A DNA stretch of 64,000 nt from Rhodothermia bacterium. GTDB lineage: Bacteria > Bacteroidota > Rhodothermia > Balneolales > Balneolaceae. Location of the stretch: NCBI GenBank assembly GCA_030427885.1, contig JAUICM010000011.1, positions 1 to 64,000 on the forward strand, written 5' to 3'. Below, in pieces: positions 1 through 8,724 of the stretch. The translations under genes and the position numbers were made by a program. Below the pieces are notes generated by a model that made no database searches, was not told the origin of the DNA, and was given only the letters and a program-made list of their open reading frames with translations. Position 1 is the first letter of the stretch. Each line of letters starts with the position of its first letter.

Positions 1-322
1 CAAGGCCAAGAAGGTCTTGCTCGAGTTCAATGGATAGTTGAGTTTCACCGGAGCCGATATTAACAGGTGTTTCAAAAACCTGGTAGCCAACGAAAGATGC
101 CCGGAGGGTATAAGAACCAGTTGGTAAGTTTGTTATCGAGTAATTACCGTCGATATCGGTAGCTGTACCTCGTTGAAGCTCAACGATCTGTACAGTTGCA
201 GATGGTACGGGTTCGCCGCTTGCCGCGTCGAGGACCGTACCGGTTATACTTCCCGTTTGTGCTAAGGCGCTGGTTGTCAGCAAAAGCCCAAATAGGAAGA
301 GAACATGTATCTTCTTAAACAT
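1..322 (-). CDS. TonB-dependent receptor-type outer membrane protein, N-terminal part (partial)
   Basis: An ATG at 320-322 on the minus strand opens a frame that runs off the window edge, leaving 107 codons. The first 22 residues form a signal peptide ending in SALAQ. What follows is a carboxypeptidase-regulatory-like beta-sandwich: GSITGTVLDAASGEPVP, then DIDGNYSITNLPTGSYTL and an SFVGY motif. This is the standard N-terminal extension of SusC/CirA-type TonB-dependent receptors in Bacteroidota-like bacteria, which take up large substrates across the outer membrane. The plug and barrel lie outside the window, so another exported protein with the same domain remains possible. The gene is codirectional with the GWxTD lipoprotein gene upstream of it (163 bp gap). 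Confidence 0.75.
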   Translation of the reverse strand, partial: MFKKIHVLFLFGLLLTTSALAQTGSITGTVLDAASGEPVPSATVQIVELQRGTATDIDGNYSITNLPTGSYTLRASFVGYQVFETPVNIGSGETQLSIELEQDLLGL

Positions 323-461
323 AGATGACCTCTAATATTTAGTTATTGATTGAATAAATGAATAATTAAGTAGTGTATTTTATTCTGAACAGAAGTTCTA
401 ATGTACAAAACACCTGACAAAAGCTAATCGTTAGTTAACAAAAAAACAATCTTTGAATAAT

Positions 462-469
462 CAAATATA
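462..469 (-). promoter_or_regulatory. TAnnTTTG-like -7 box upstream of the receptor gene
   Basis: On the minus strand this reads TATATTTG, a match to the Bacteroidota -7 consensus TAnnTTTG. It lies about 140 bp before the receptor start, in an AT-rich gap with no other feature. No TTG element was found at the expected -33 distance, so the call is weak. Confidence 0.3.
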
Positions 470-485
470 AGAGAGAGGGGCCTAA

Positions 486-1937
486 CTACAGATTAACACG
501 TAATATAGTGCCGGTTCGCCAGTATTCTTTTTGTCTATATTCTATGTTAAAATAAGAGTTATCCCTATCCAGGATCATATTATCGAAGGGGTAATACTTG
601 GAATTAACCTTTGATCGAACGAAATAATAGTTGAATTCAGGGTCACTTTGGTCATAGGAATAAGACCAATGGGTAAATCTGAGGCGTTTATCTTCAAAGA
701 ATGGGTCTCCAAATAATATATATATCATGCCCATGTCGGTTTTCCAGCCTTCTTTAAAGTTAGAAAACTGCTTATTGGCCTGTTCTACTCTCTCGTAATA
801 TAATTCGATGACCTGACGGGCCAGAATAGCATTCTTGACATTATTCAACCAAAACCGGTCAACAGCCTCTTTTATTTCATCCTCATCATCTAAAGACATC
901 ATGGATTGATATTCATCATTGTCCATTAAATACACGAGAGGAGCAGCAAACTCTCTTGGAGTTTTTAAACTGGGGTAATTTTCACTTTTTACGCTAAAGT
1001 CTCTGGCACGGAAAAGTTCTTTACCTCCGGAATTCTTCACATTAGAAGATACCTCGAGTCGATAGTTTCCTCTTGCAAGCCCCGGAAATCCTAATTCGAT
1101 CAAAACGCTTCCAGGCTGGGTAAGAATTCTTCGAACAGAACTCACTACTTCAGGGAAGTCATAATCCACACCTTTATATGGTAAGCTGGATTGACTGTAG
1201 TCATTAAAAGTCATAGGACGTGCGGGTGTTGTATCAGATCTGAACTTCAAAAGCCGGGTGTCGAGGGTAATGGGTTTATCAGGATTATTATTAGTTACCT
1301 GAAATACGAATTTAATGGAATCGGCATTGTCACGTATATCATAGGTGGTTACAGGATTGAACTCTCCAATCTGTTCCGGGTTTTTACTAAGAATCTTAAT
1401 GTTTGTGATATTAGAAATCCTCCCGGTTGGATCAGGGATATAGAATTCATCAGTTCTGGAAGTTTCCTTATTTGAATTAAGATCCGTGAGTACAACGTTT
1501 ACTTTGTAGTTTCCGGGTTCAAGATCAATTTCCTCTTCAAAGAGATAGGTATCCTCACTCAATGAAATTCCCGGATCTCTGTCTTTGATAATAACAGGAT
1601 ATTGATAGCTATCCTGTATTCTCCTTGGATTATCCAGATTAATGATCTGAATATCCATCATTGCATTACTTTGAAAGACATTCTCAGTTTCAGACCTTTT
1701 ATATATAAGGCTCCCATAAACGATCTCAGCAGCGAGATTCAACTTCGTATTCTCATCCTCATCTATAAACCCAGTGGGAACCATTCTTATCTCCGGAAAT
1801 CCCGGGATATATTTGTAACCAGCACCACGCTCAATTTTGTTGACTTTTGAATTAGAGCAAGCCCCTATATATAATGTCAAAATGATAAGTAAAGCTGACC
1901 AATAAATGGAATTGCGGGGGGAGTCAGGTTTTAACAT
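486..1937 (-). CDS. GWxTD domain-containing lipoprotein
   Basis: This 483-residue protein starts with a hydrophobic segment and a lipobox (LYIGAC, Cys27), so it should be a lipoprotein. The middle carries beta-rich stretches. Near the C-terminus, around residues 400-410, is the motif GWKTDMG followed by YILFGDPF, which defines the GWxTD domain. That domain is of unknown function and is found mainly in Bacteroidota, Balneolota and related phyla, usually in secreted or lipid-anchored proteins. The ATG start is kept because it places the signal peptide at the N-terminus. The gene is divergent from pyruvate kinase across 141 bp. Function is not known; only the family and location are supported. 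Confidence 0.85.
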   Translation of the reverse strand: MLKPDSPRNSIYWSALLIILTLYIGACSNSKVNKIERGAGYKYIPGFPEIRMVPTGFIDEDENTKLNLAAEIVYGSLIYKRSETENVFQSNAMMDIQIINLDNPRRIQDSYQYPVIIKDRDPGISLSEDTYLFEEEIDLEPGNYKVNVVLTDLNSNKETSRTDEFYIPDPTGRISNITNIKILSKNPEQIGEFNPVTTYDIRDNADSIKFVFQVTNNNPDKPITLDTRLLKFRSDTTPARPMTFNDYSQSSLPYKGVDYDFPEVVSSVRRILTQPGSVLIELGFPGLARGNYRLEVSSNVKNSGGKELFRARDFSVKSENYPSLKTPREFAAPLVYLMDNDEYQSMMSLDDEDEIKEAVDRFWLNNVKNAILARQVIELYYERVEQANKQFSNFKEGWKTDMGMIYILFGDPFFEDKRLRFTHWSYSYDQSDPEFNYYFVRSKVNSKYYPFDNMILDRDNSYFNIEYRQKEYWRTGTILRVNL

Positions 1938-2016
1938 AGAGTGACTATTTAATTAAGAAATTTCAAAAGGATGTATTAATTCCAAAAAACATATGTATAG
2001 AAAGCTACATTTAGCC

Positions 2017-2024
2017 TATCTTTG
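2017..2024 (+). promoter_or_regulatory. Putative -7 box for pyk
   Basis: TATCTTTG matches the TAnnTTTG -7 consensus and lies 54 bp before the pyk ATG. No clear TTG is seen about 20 bp upstream, so this rests on one element and position only. Confidence 0.4.
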
Positions 2025-2078
2025 GAACCTTGTTTTAAATATTAAATCATAGAACTAACAAGTCCAAACATATACTTT

Positions 2079-3512
2079 ATGATTAAACCGCTGAGACGTA
2101 CAAAAATTGTTTGCACCATCGGGCCGAGCTGTAATACACAGGAAGCTATAATAGATCTTTTGCTTCATGGAATGAATGTAGCAAGAGTCAATTTTTCTCA
2201 TGGTACTCATGAAGATCATGAAAGGACTATTAAATACATTCGGAAAGCTGCGCGTACTTATAGCTATAGCGTTCCTGTGCTTATGGATCTTCAGGGACCG
2301 AAGATCAGAGTAGGCCAGATGAAAGACGGCGGACAAATTTTAAAAGACGGAAGCACTATAACTATTACCCCGGATGATGTGGAGGGAACCGATAAAATTA
2401 TTCCGATCGATTACGCTAAACTGGTGGAAGAAGCAGAGGTCGGAAACTCTATTTTACTGGATGATGGACTATTGGAGTTTACGGTTACTAAAAAATCGGG
2501 GAAAGATCTTGAAGCTAAAGTGGTAGTAGGCGGAATGATGAAGTCCCGAAAAGGGGTAAATCTTCCTAATGTAAAGATCTCAATCCCTTCACTCACCGAA
2601 AAAGATATAAAAGATCTGGAATTTGGCTTGAAGCAGGATGTGGATTATGTGGCTTTGTCTTTTGTAAGATCTCCGGAAGATGTAATAGATCTAAAGAAAA
2701 GGATCGCAGCAGCTGGCAGTGAAGCGAAAGTAATTGCAAAGATCGAAAAACCTGAGGCAGTAGAAAATATCAAAGAGATCATCAAAGTTTCAGATGGAGT
2801 GATGGTAGCACGTGGTGATCTGGGTATCGAGATTCCAACAGAGGAAGTTCCTATTGTTCAAAAGATGATCATTGAGCAGTGCCGTAAAGCAGGCATACCA
2901 GTAATTACTGCTACTCAAATGCTGGATTCCATGATCCATAACCCGCGACCAACCAGAGCCGAAAGTTCTGATGTGGCTAATGCAGTACTTGATGGAACCG
3001 ATGCGGTGATGCTTTCCGGGGAAACAGCTTCCGGGAAATATCCGAATGAGGCAGTAAATGTGATGGATAAGATCTGCAGAAAGATTGAGGAGCGCCGAAA
3101 GAAACTGTACAACAGTCTTGAGTATAAAAAACCCAAGCTTTCAGAGAAAGAGATCATCGAGTCTATTGCATACTCCTGTATTTTTATGGCTGATAACACC
3201 GGAGCTAAAGTGATCGGTAGTATAACCCATACCGGAAGTACAGCCAGAAGAATTGCTAAATTCCGTCCGAAAGTACCGATCTTTGCTTTCACAGAAAGTC
3301 AAAAGATTCGCCGACAACTTAATCTGGTGTGGGGTGTTCACTCGGTAAGGCTCGATAAACTCTTTGATACCGACAAGAGTGTGAAGTTGATGGAGGAATA
3401 TCTTCTGGATAATGGGATGGTTAAAAAGGGAGATCGCGTAGTAATGGCCGCCGGAGTTCCAACCACACAGAGAGGCCATACAAATATGGTAACCGTAAGT
3501 ACGATAGAGTAA
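2079..3512 (+). CDS. pyk: Pyruvate kinase
   Basis: Catalyses phosphoenolpyruvate + ADP to pyruvate + ATP, the last step of glycolysis, in the cytoplasm. The 477-residue length fits the short bacterial form without a PEP-utiliser C-terminal domain. Seen directly: the N-terminal RRTKIVCTIGPS, the MDLQGPKIRVG strand, the active-site block IAKIEKPEAVENI followed by MVARGDLGIEI, and ATQMLDSMI with PRPTRAESSDVANAVLDG binding Mg and phosphate. A C-terminal allosteric-type domain follows. The ATG start has no Shine-Dalgarno but is preceded by a TAnnTTTG box. The gene is monocistronic or leads into the TPR lipoprotein gene 45 bp downstream. Confidence 0.97.
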   Translation: MIKPLRRTKIVCTIGPSCNTQEAIIDLLLHGMNVARVNFSHGTHEDHERTIKYIRKAARTYSYSVPVLMDLQGPKIRVGQMKDGGQILKDGSTITITPDDVEGTDKIIPIDYAKLVEEAEVGNSILLDDGLLEFTVTKKSGKDLEAKVVVGGMMKSRKGVNLPNVKISIPSLTEKDIKDLEFGLKQDVDYVALSFVRSPEDVIDLKKRIAAAGSEAKVIAKIEKPEAVENIKEIIKVSDGVMVARGDLGIEIPTEEVPIVQKMIIEQCRKAGIPVITATQMLDSMIHNPRPTRAESSDVANAVLDGTDAVMLSGETASGKYPNEAVNVMDKICRKIEERRKKLYNSLEYKKPKLSEKEIIESIAYSCIFMADNTGAKVIGSITHTGSTARRIAKFRPKVPIFAFTESQKIRRQLNLVWGVHSVRLDKLFDTDKSVKLMEEYLLDNGMVKKGDRVVMAAGVPTTQRGHTNMVTVSTIE

Positions 3513-3557
3513 GAAACTTCGTTTCTGCAATATCTATTTATACCTTATTATATATAC

Positions 3558-6284
3558 ATGCGGAAATTAGTTTGCCTGATTTTATTGATAAGCCTCGTAT
3601 CGGGATGTAAGTCATCCCTGCGCACGAACTTCAATAACTTCAATGCATACTATAACACCTTTTACAATGCCAAGAAGAGCTACAGGCAGGGTGTTGATAA
3701 AAGTGAAAGCCAAACCCGTAAGTATAATGCTCTCCAACCTATAAGAATCTATGAAACCCCGCTTGGGGCTGGGGCAGCTGAATTTCAAGGCGCCATTGAT
3801 AAAGGAGCTGATATTCTTCGTAAATACGAAGAATCTAAATGGGTTGATGATGCACTCGAAATAATCGGGAAGTCCTACTTTTACCGTGGTGAATATTTTT
3901 CAGCGGACCAGAAGTTCGATGAATTGTATGTGTCGAGTAAAAACGATCTTTTGAAACAAAGGGCGGTTTTCTGGAAGGGCAGGGTATATCTTGAACTGGA
4001 ACTCTATTCTCAGGGCATTCAATACCTGGATGATCAGCTGGCCGAGATCGAAGATTGGAATGAGGGGCTGAAATATGAGGTAACAACTATAATGGCCGAG
4101 TTATATGTTGAACGGGAGAACTGGAACGCAGCTCTGGACCTTTTGAATGAGTCGGTTGATCACCTACCAAAGAAAGAGTATAAGGAGAGAGGATATTTTC
4201 TGATCGGGCAGCTTAATGAACTTCTGGGGGACCTTGGAGGTGCTTTCAGGGCATATGACAAAGTTGAGGATCATTACACAAAATATGAATTACAGTTCGA
4301 GGCTAAGAAAAAGAAGGCGGAAGTAGCCAGAAAGCTGGGCAATTCTGAGGATGCCTATAAAGTTTTCTCATCAATGGTGAAAGATGATAAGAACACCAAT
4401 TTTGTAGCTGAGCTTAAATATGAACTCGGACGAACAGAGCAAGACCGTGGAAATGCCAAACAAGCAGAAAAGATCTATCTGAGTATTCTTTCAGATAAGA
4501 TCGAACGTCCAGAGCCTAAAACAAAAGCGTTGGTGTATAATGCACTGGCGGAGATCTATCGTTTTGATTACAACGACTTTAATCTGGCGGCTACTTATTA
4601 CGATTCGGCTTCAACTATCAAAATACCAGAAGCAGAAACTCCCGAAGGATACAACGCAAAAGACCTAGCAATTTCATTTGGTGAATATGCGAAGTTGAAA
4701 TCAGAGATCCACAATCAGGATAGTTTACTAAGATTGGGTCAGTTGCCTAAAGAAGAATTTGACTCAGTTCTAGTAGAGCTGGAAAACAGAAGGAGGGAAG
4801 AGATAGAACAAATGATAAAGGACCAGGAGTCCAAACAGAATACTTTTATCAACCTGGCCGCTGGAAATAATGATAAGAACAATCAGGGCAGTGAGAAGTC
4901 AGGTTTCCTGAATGTTAAAAGTCCTGTGTTACTTGCAGATGCCTCCCAGCAGTTTAAAGGAATTTGGGGAAACAGACCTTTGGTTGATAATTGGCGTGTC
5001 GCTTCCATTATGTCAGTTGCTCAGCTAAATGACAGTACAAATTCGAATAAAGGATTATTGGATGAAGGGCAGGGAACCGAAGAGATCTTTGTTTCTATTG
5101 ATATAAGCCGGGTACCATTTACAAAAGAAGCTCAGGATTCGGTTCGGGAAGAGATCGCGGCCGACCACTATGAACTTGGTAATTTATTTTTTCTTTCTTT
5201 GGATATTCCGGACAGCGCTATCTACTATTTCAATCTCTCATTAGATGAAGCTCCAGACAGCAGGGTTGCTTCCGTCTCATTGTATTCTTTGTCAGAAGTA
5301 CATTCAATTCAAAATAATGAAGAACAAGCCCTGGAAGTTGCAAAACGGCTGATCGATAAATATCCGAACTCGGTATATGCAGACCGTTTGGTGGAACGGT
5401 ACGATCTGGAACGGGTATTACAGAAAGAGGAAGAGGTATTAAGTTTATCAGAGCAGTACAAGCTCATAGATGAGGACTCTGTTTCACAAACGACTAAAGC
5501 CGATCAATTAGTAGAACTAGCCAAGGGTAATCCTGAAACAAATATTGGAGCATTAGCTCTTTACGACGCTATTCAGATATATGTGAAACTGGGAATGAAA
5601 GACACTTTATTTCGCTCTGAGTTTGAGGCATGGCAGAGTGCACACGAGCATTTTCAAAGCAGAGTTCAGGATCTGAAGCAACAACAGGATTCTGCCAAAT
5701 CAGTACTTAGTGATACCCTTCAGGTGGTAAGTGCTCAGGACAGCTTGTATTATACAGGATTAATAGATTCGAGTCTGACAAAACCAGATTATTCTGAATT
5801 ATTCCCTTACACCGGGGTGTATTGGGATTCTACACGAGCAAAGATCGCGAGCTACAAAAGTATGTTCCCCAAAGGAGCTCAATTAAATAAGGTGAATAAG
5901 CTTGAAAGTGAATTTAAAGTTCCGGAGAAAGAAGAACTAGCAGACCAGGCTGAAGTCGCTCAGGATGAGGAACAGCAGGAGGAAGAGTCAGAATATCTGA
6001 AATGTACAGATATAGGCCAGGAATTGTACGTGAGAGGCGGTCGAGATAACTTTCTCAGATCCGTAACAATTCCCGAAGGAATTCGGGAAAGAAGGATCAT
6101 CTTTCTGTTTTATGTAAATCAACGGGGAATAATTGATGAATTTAAACTGGCTTCCAATAATCAAAATCAGGAACTGATAGATAACTTTATTTCTGCTATT
6201 GATAACGGATTATCATTCGAACCTGTGTTAGTGCAGGGAGAGGCAAAACCAGTTCAGTGCCAGTTCGAATTCCCTATTCGATAA
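3558..6284 (+). CDS. PorW/SprE-like TPR lipoprotein with TonB-C-like tail
   Basis: This 908-residue lipoprotein (lipobox LVSGC, Cys17) begins with a segment around YYNTFYNAKKSYRQG. Tyr/Asn-rich segments like this open the SprE/PorW lipoproteins, which are accessory components of the type IX secretion system. TPR-like helical repeats fill most of residues 70-640 (for example ALEIIGKSYFYRGEYFSA and ALVYNALAEIYRF). An acidic linker rich in Glu and Gln follows near residue 800. The last 85 or so residues (IIFLFYVNQRGIIDEF ... ISAIDNGLSFEP) resemble a TonB C-terminal fold. The stop codon abuts the stop of convergent pyrD with no gap. The T9SS role is inferred from N-terminal resemblance and from the T9SS cargo in this window. 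Confidence 0.7.
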   Translation: MRKLVCLILLISLVSGCKSSLRTNFNNFNAYYNTFYNAKKSYRQGVDKSESQTRKYNALQPIRIYETPLGAGAAEFQGAIDKGADILRKYEESKWVDDALEIIGKSYFYRGEYFSADQKFDELYVSSKNDLLKQRAVFWKGRVYLELELYSQGIQYLDDQLAEIEDWNEGLKYEVTTIMAELYVERENWNAALDLLNESVDHLPKKEYKERGYFLIGQLNELLGDLGGAFRAYDKVEDHYTKYELQFEAKKKKAEVARKLGNSEDAYKVFSSMVKDDKNTNFVAELKYELGRTEQDRGNAKQAEKIYLSILSDKIERPEPKTKALVYNALAEIYRFDYNDFNLAATYYDSASTIKIPEAETPEGYNAKDLAISFGEYAKLKSEIHNQDSLLRLGQLPKEEFDSVLVELENRRREEIEQMIKDQESKQNTFINLAAGNNDKNNQGSEKSGFLNVKSPVLLADASQQFKGIWGNRPLVDNWRVASIMSVAQLNDSTNSNKGLLDEGQGTEEIFVSIDISRVPFTKEAQDSVREEIAADHYELGNLFFLSLDIPDSAIYYFNLSLDEAPDSRVASVSLYSLSEVHSIQNNEEQALEVAKRLIDKYPNSVYADRLVERYDLERVLQKEEEVLSLSEQYKLIDEDSVSQTTKADQLVELAKGNPETNIGALALYDAIQIYVKLGMKDTLFRSEFEAWQSAHEHFQSRVQDLKQQQDSAKSVLSDTLQVVSAQDSLYYTGLIDSSLTKPDYSELFPYTGVYWDSTRAKIASYKSMFPKGAQLNKVNKLESEFKVPEKEELADQAEVAQDEEQQEEESEYLKCTDIGQELYVRGGRDNFLRSVTIPEGIRERRIIFLFYVNQRGIIDEFKLASNNQNQELIDNFISAIDNGLSFEPVLVQGEAKPVQCQFEFPIR

Positions 6285-7319
6285 CTAAGCTCGTTTCGAG
6301 AGTGCTTTGTTTATCTTTTTAATGAGTCCTGGTCCTTCATAGACCATACCCGAGTATATCTGAATTAAGCTGGCACCGGCTTCAATTTTTTGGATCGCTG
6401 CTTCAGGGCTGTCAATACCGCCTACACCGATAATAGGCTTTGATCCTTTGAGGATATCGCTTAACCAGGAAACAATACGGGTACTTTGTTCAGCAATTGC
6501 ACGGCCACTTAATCCGCCATTACCAATTTCAGAAAGTCTGGTTTCAGAAGTCTTCAGGCCAGTTCTGTTCGAGGAGGTATTGGTCGCGACATATCCTGAT
6601 ATTCCATGATCTTCACAGATATCAACCAAAGAGGCAAGCGTAGCCTGATCAGTGTCAACGGAAAATTTGACGAGGGTAGGAACTCTGCCTGATTTATTGG
6701 GTTCAAGGGCTTCAAGTAGGGAGCTAAGTGCTTCAGGGTCTTCGAAGGTCTTACCTTCTCCAGTATTAGGGCAGGATATATTCACCGTGATATAATCCGC
6801 AACTCCATTGGCAAGTTCATAACTAAAGAGGTAATCCTGAAGTGCTGCATCCCCATGAATGGAAGGATCGTTTGTTTTAGCAATATTGACTCCCATAGGG
6901 ATGTTCAATTTCAGTTTATTAAGCCGATCGACAACAACTTCTGCCCCCTGATTATTTAGTCCCATTCTGTTGATCAGAGAACGGTCTTCAGGCAGGCGAA
7001 ACGCACGTGGTTTTGGATTACCAGAAGAAGGTCTGGCCGTAATACTTCCGATCTCTACAAAACCAAAACCCAAAGCCTGCATAGCAACAGGAGTTTCTCC
7101 GTTCTTATCGAAACCGGCGGCTAACCCAACAGGATTCGGGAAAGTTAATCCGAACAGTTTTTGTTCAAGCTTAGGAAATTTGGTGCCGTACATCATTCCG
7201 GCCATAGAACTTAATAGTTGGGACCGACTGGTGAGAGAAGATAATCTGACAGTAAATTCGTGAGCCGATTCGGCGTCTTTACGGAAGAGAAGAGGTTTGA
7301 ATAAGGATTTATATAACAT
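6285..7319 (-). CDS. pyrD: Dihydroorotate dehydrogenase, class 2-like
   Basis: Oxidises dihydroorotate to orotate in pyrimidine synthesis; class 2 enzymes are membrane-associated and quinone-linked. The class 2 scaffold is visible: the amphipathic N-terminus (MLYKSLFKPLLF, then HEFTVRLSS), the FMN-site segment GLAAGFDKNG, NRMGLNNQG, ATNTSS, and the C-terminal IQIYSGMVYEGP. The frame extends 22 codons upstream as a hydrophobic stretch, but ATG 7317-7319 matches the usual class 2 start and has GGGAG upstream. Oddity: the active-site block reads NISCPNT, with Cys where class 2 enzymes have the catalytic Ser (SSPNT). The gene is divergent from pabB. Confidence 0.92.
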   Translation of the reverse strand: MLYKSLFKPLLFRKDAESAHEFTVRLSSLTSRSQLLSSMAGMMYGTKFPKLEQKLFGLTFPNPVGLAAGFDKNGETPVAMQALGFGFVEIGSITARPSSGNPKPRAFRLPEDRSLINRMGLNNQGAEVVVDRLNKLKLNIPMGVNIAKTNDPSIHGDAALQDYLFSYELANGVADYITVNISCPNTGEGKTFEDPEALSSLLEALEPNKSGRVPTLVKFSVDTDQATLASLVDICEDHGISGYVATNTSSNRTGLKTSETRLSEIGNGGLSGRAIAEQSTRIVSWLSDILKGSKPIIGVGGIDSPEAAIQKIEAGASLIQIYSGMVYEGPGLIKKINKALSKRA

Positions 7320-7393
7320 CTGAAAAATTTTGCTCCCGAAGATACAGAAAAGCTGCAATAAAATTAGGATAAGCCTTATCATCATCCCTGTTT

Positions 7394-8656
7394 ATGAGCC
7401 ATGCAAACAAACATATTCAAAGACTGATCCAATACTATCAGGCCAGAGGCGAATTGATCTTTCTGGAATCCCAGAAAAAAGATCATCCTGCTAGTACTGT
7501 AAGTTATCTCGCGGCTGAGCCCCGTTCATGGATAAAGTATAGAAATGGTAGGATCCGGATTTCGAGAGCTGGCAGAGCTAATGAGATCAAAGAGGGTAAT
7601 GTTTGGGATGAATTACAGAGATACCAGAATGATAGTTCAGGATGGTTGTTTGGATATTTGGGCTATGATCTGAAGAATGATATCGAAGATCTGTGCTCAC
7701 AAAATAAGCTACTGAGTTCTGTACCGGATATGTTTTTTATGGAACCAGGCGTGCTTATCAGAATAAGTGGAGATGACAAGCCAGAAGCATTGATGGGTGC
7801 ACTACCAGAATTTGAAACTGAAGAGCATATCGATCTGGAATTTAGCATAGAAGAAGGTCAAAAGATTTCAAAAGAAGAGTATGTTGAGAAGGTCAAAAGA
7901 GCTCAGAATCAGATCGCTGAAGGGGATTACTATGAGGTTAACCTTTCGCATCCTCTTACATTTAATTTTGAAGGATCGGAATTAGGTTTGTATCAAAAGA
8001 TGAAGGAAATGGGCCCTGTACCTTTCGCTTCATATTTATCAGTAGATGGAATCAAGATCTGTTGTTCTTCTCCGGAACGATTTCTAAGCCGGAAAAATAA
8101 CATCGTATGGTCTCAGCCAATTAAAGGTACAAGTTCCAGAAACGGAGAAGACGATAACCATTCCATAAATGCACTGCAATCATCTGCCAAGGAAAGAGCT
8201 GAGAATTTAATGATCGTTGATCTGGTACGAAACGATCTGAACAGGATAGCGAAAACAGGGACAGTGCGGGTAAAAGATCTGTTTGAGATCCAAAGTTTTG
8301 AGACTGTACATCAAATGGTTTCTACGGTAGAATGTGAAGTTGATCCTGATAAAAATTCGATTGAGATCATTAAAGCCTGTTTCCCAATGGGATCGATGAC
8401 AGGAGCCCCAAAAATAGCAGCAATGAAAGCTATTGAAGAGCTTGAAGAGTACAAGCGAGGACTCTATTCAGGAGCAATTGGATATATTAAACCTGATGGT
8501 GATTTCGATTTCAATGTTGTGATAAGAACAGCTATCATAGAGAATAAACTATTGATCTACCCGGTAGGAGGGGCGATCACAAGCGATTCTGTTCCTGAGG
8601 ATGAATGGCAAGAAACACTGGTTAAAGCCCGTGCATTGACCAATTCGATAAAATAA
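7394..8656 (+). CDS. pabB: Aminodeoxychorismate synthase component I
   Basis: Converts chorismate, with ammonia from a PabA partner, to 4-amino-4-deoxychorismate for folate synthesis. The 420-residue chorismate-binding enzyme has PIKGT at residues 242-246. The Lys in this motif is typical of PabB; TrpE has PIAGT. Also present are MIVDLVRNDL (about 273-282), FPMGSMTGAPK (330-340) and RGLYSGAIGY (355-364), all part of the chorismate pocket. No pabA or pabC lies next to it, so the glutaminase must be encoded elsewhere. An isochorismate or anthranilate synthase is the main alternative, but the PIKGT motif argues against anthranilate synthase. The gene is divergent from pyrD. Confidence 0.9.
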   Translation: MSHANKHIQRLIQYYQARGELIFLESQKKDHPASTVSYLAAEPRSWIKYRNGRIRISRAGRANEIKEGNVWDELQRYQNDSSGWLFGYLGYDLKNDIEDLCSQNKLLSSVPDMFFMEPGVLIRISGDDKPEALMGALPEFETEEHIDLEFSIEEGQKISKEEYVEKVKRAQNQIAEGDYYEVNLSHPLTFNFEGSELGLYQKMKEMGPVPFASYLSVDGIKICCSSPERFLSRKNNIVWSQPIKGTSSRNGEDDNHSINALQSSAKERAENLMIVDLVRNDLNRIAKTGTVRVKDLFEIQSFETVHQMVSTVECEVDPDKNSIEIIKACFPMGSMTGAPKIAAMKAIEELEEYKRGLYSGAIGYIKPDGDFDFNVVIRTAIIENKLLIYPVGGAITSDSVPEDEWQETLVKARALTNSIK

Positions 8657-8724
8657 ACAGTTCTCAGTGAATGAAATTTATTCAGCAAGAGTTAGGAAAT
8701 AAATTCATTGATTAGATAGAGAAG

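Noticed and set aside
2915-3530. Two minus-strand frames (125 and 129 residues) within pyk
   Set aside because: Antisense shadows of the highly conserved pyk coding sequence.
3513-3530. AGAAAC-TTC-GTTTCT hairpin after pyk
   Set aside because: The stem is only 6 bp with a 3-base loop and no T run, so it was not called a terminator.
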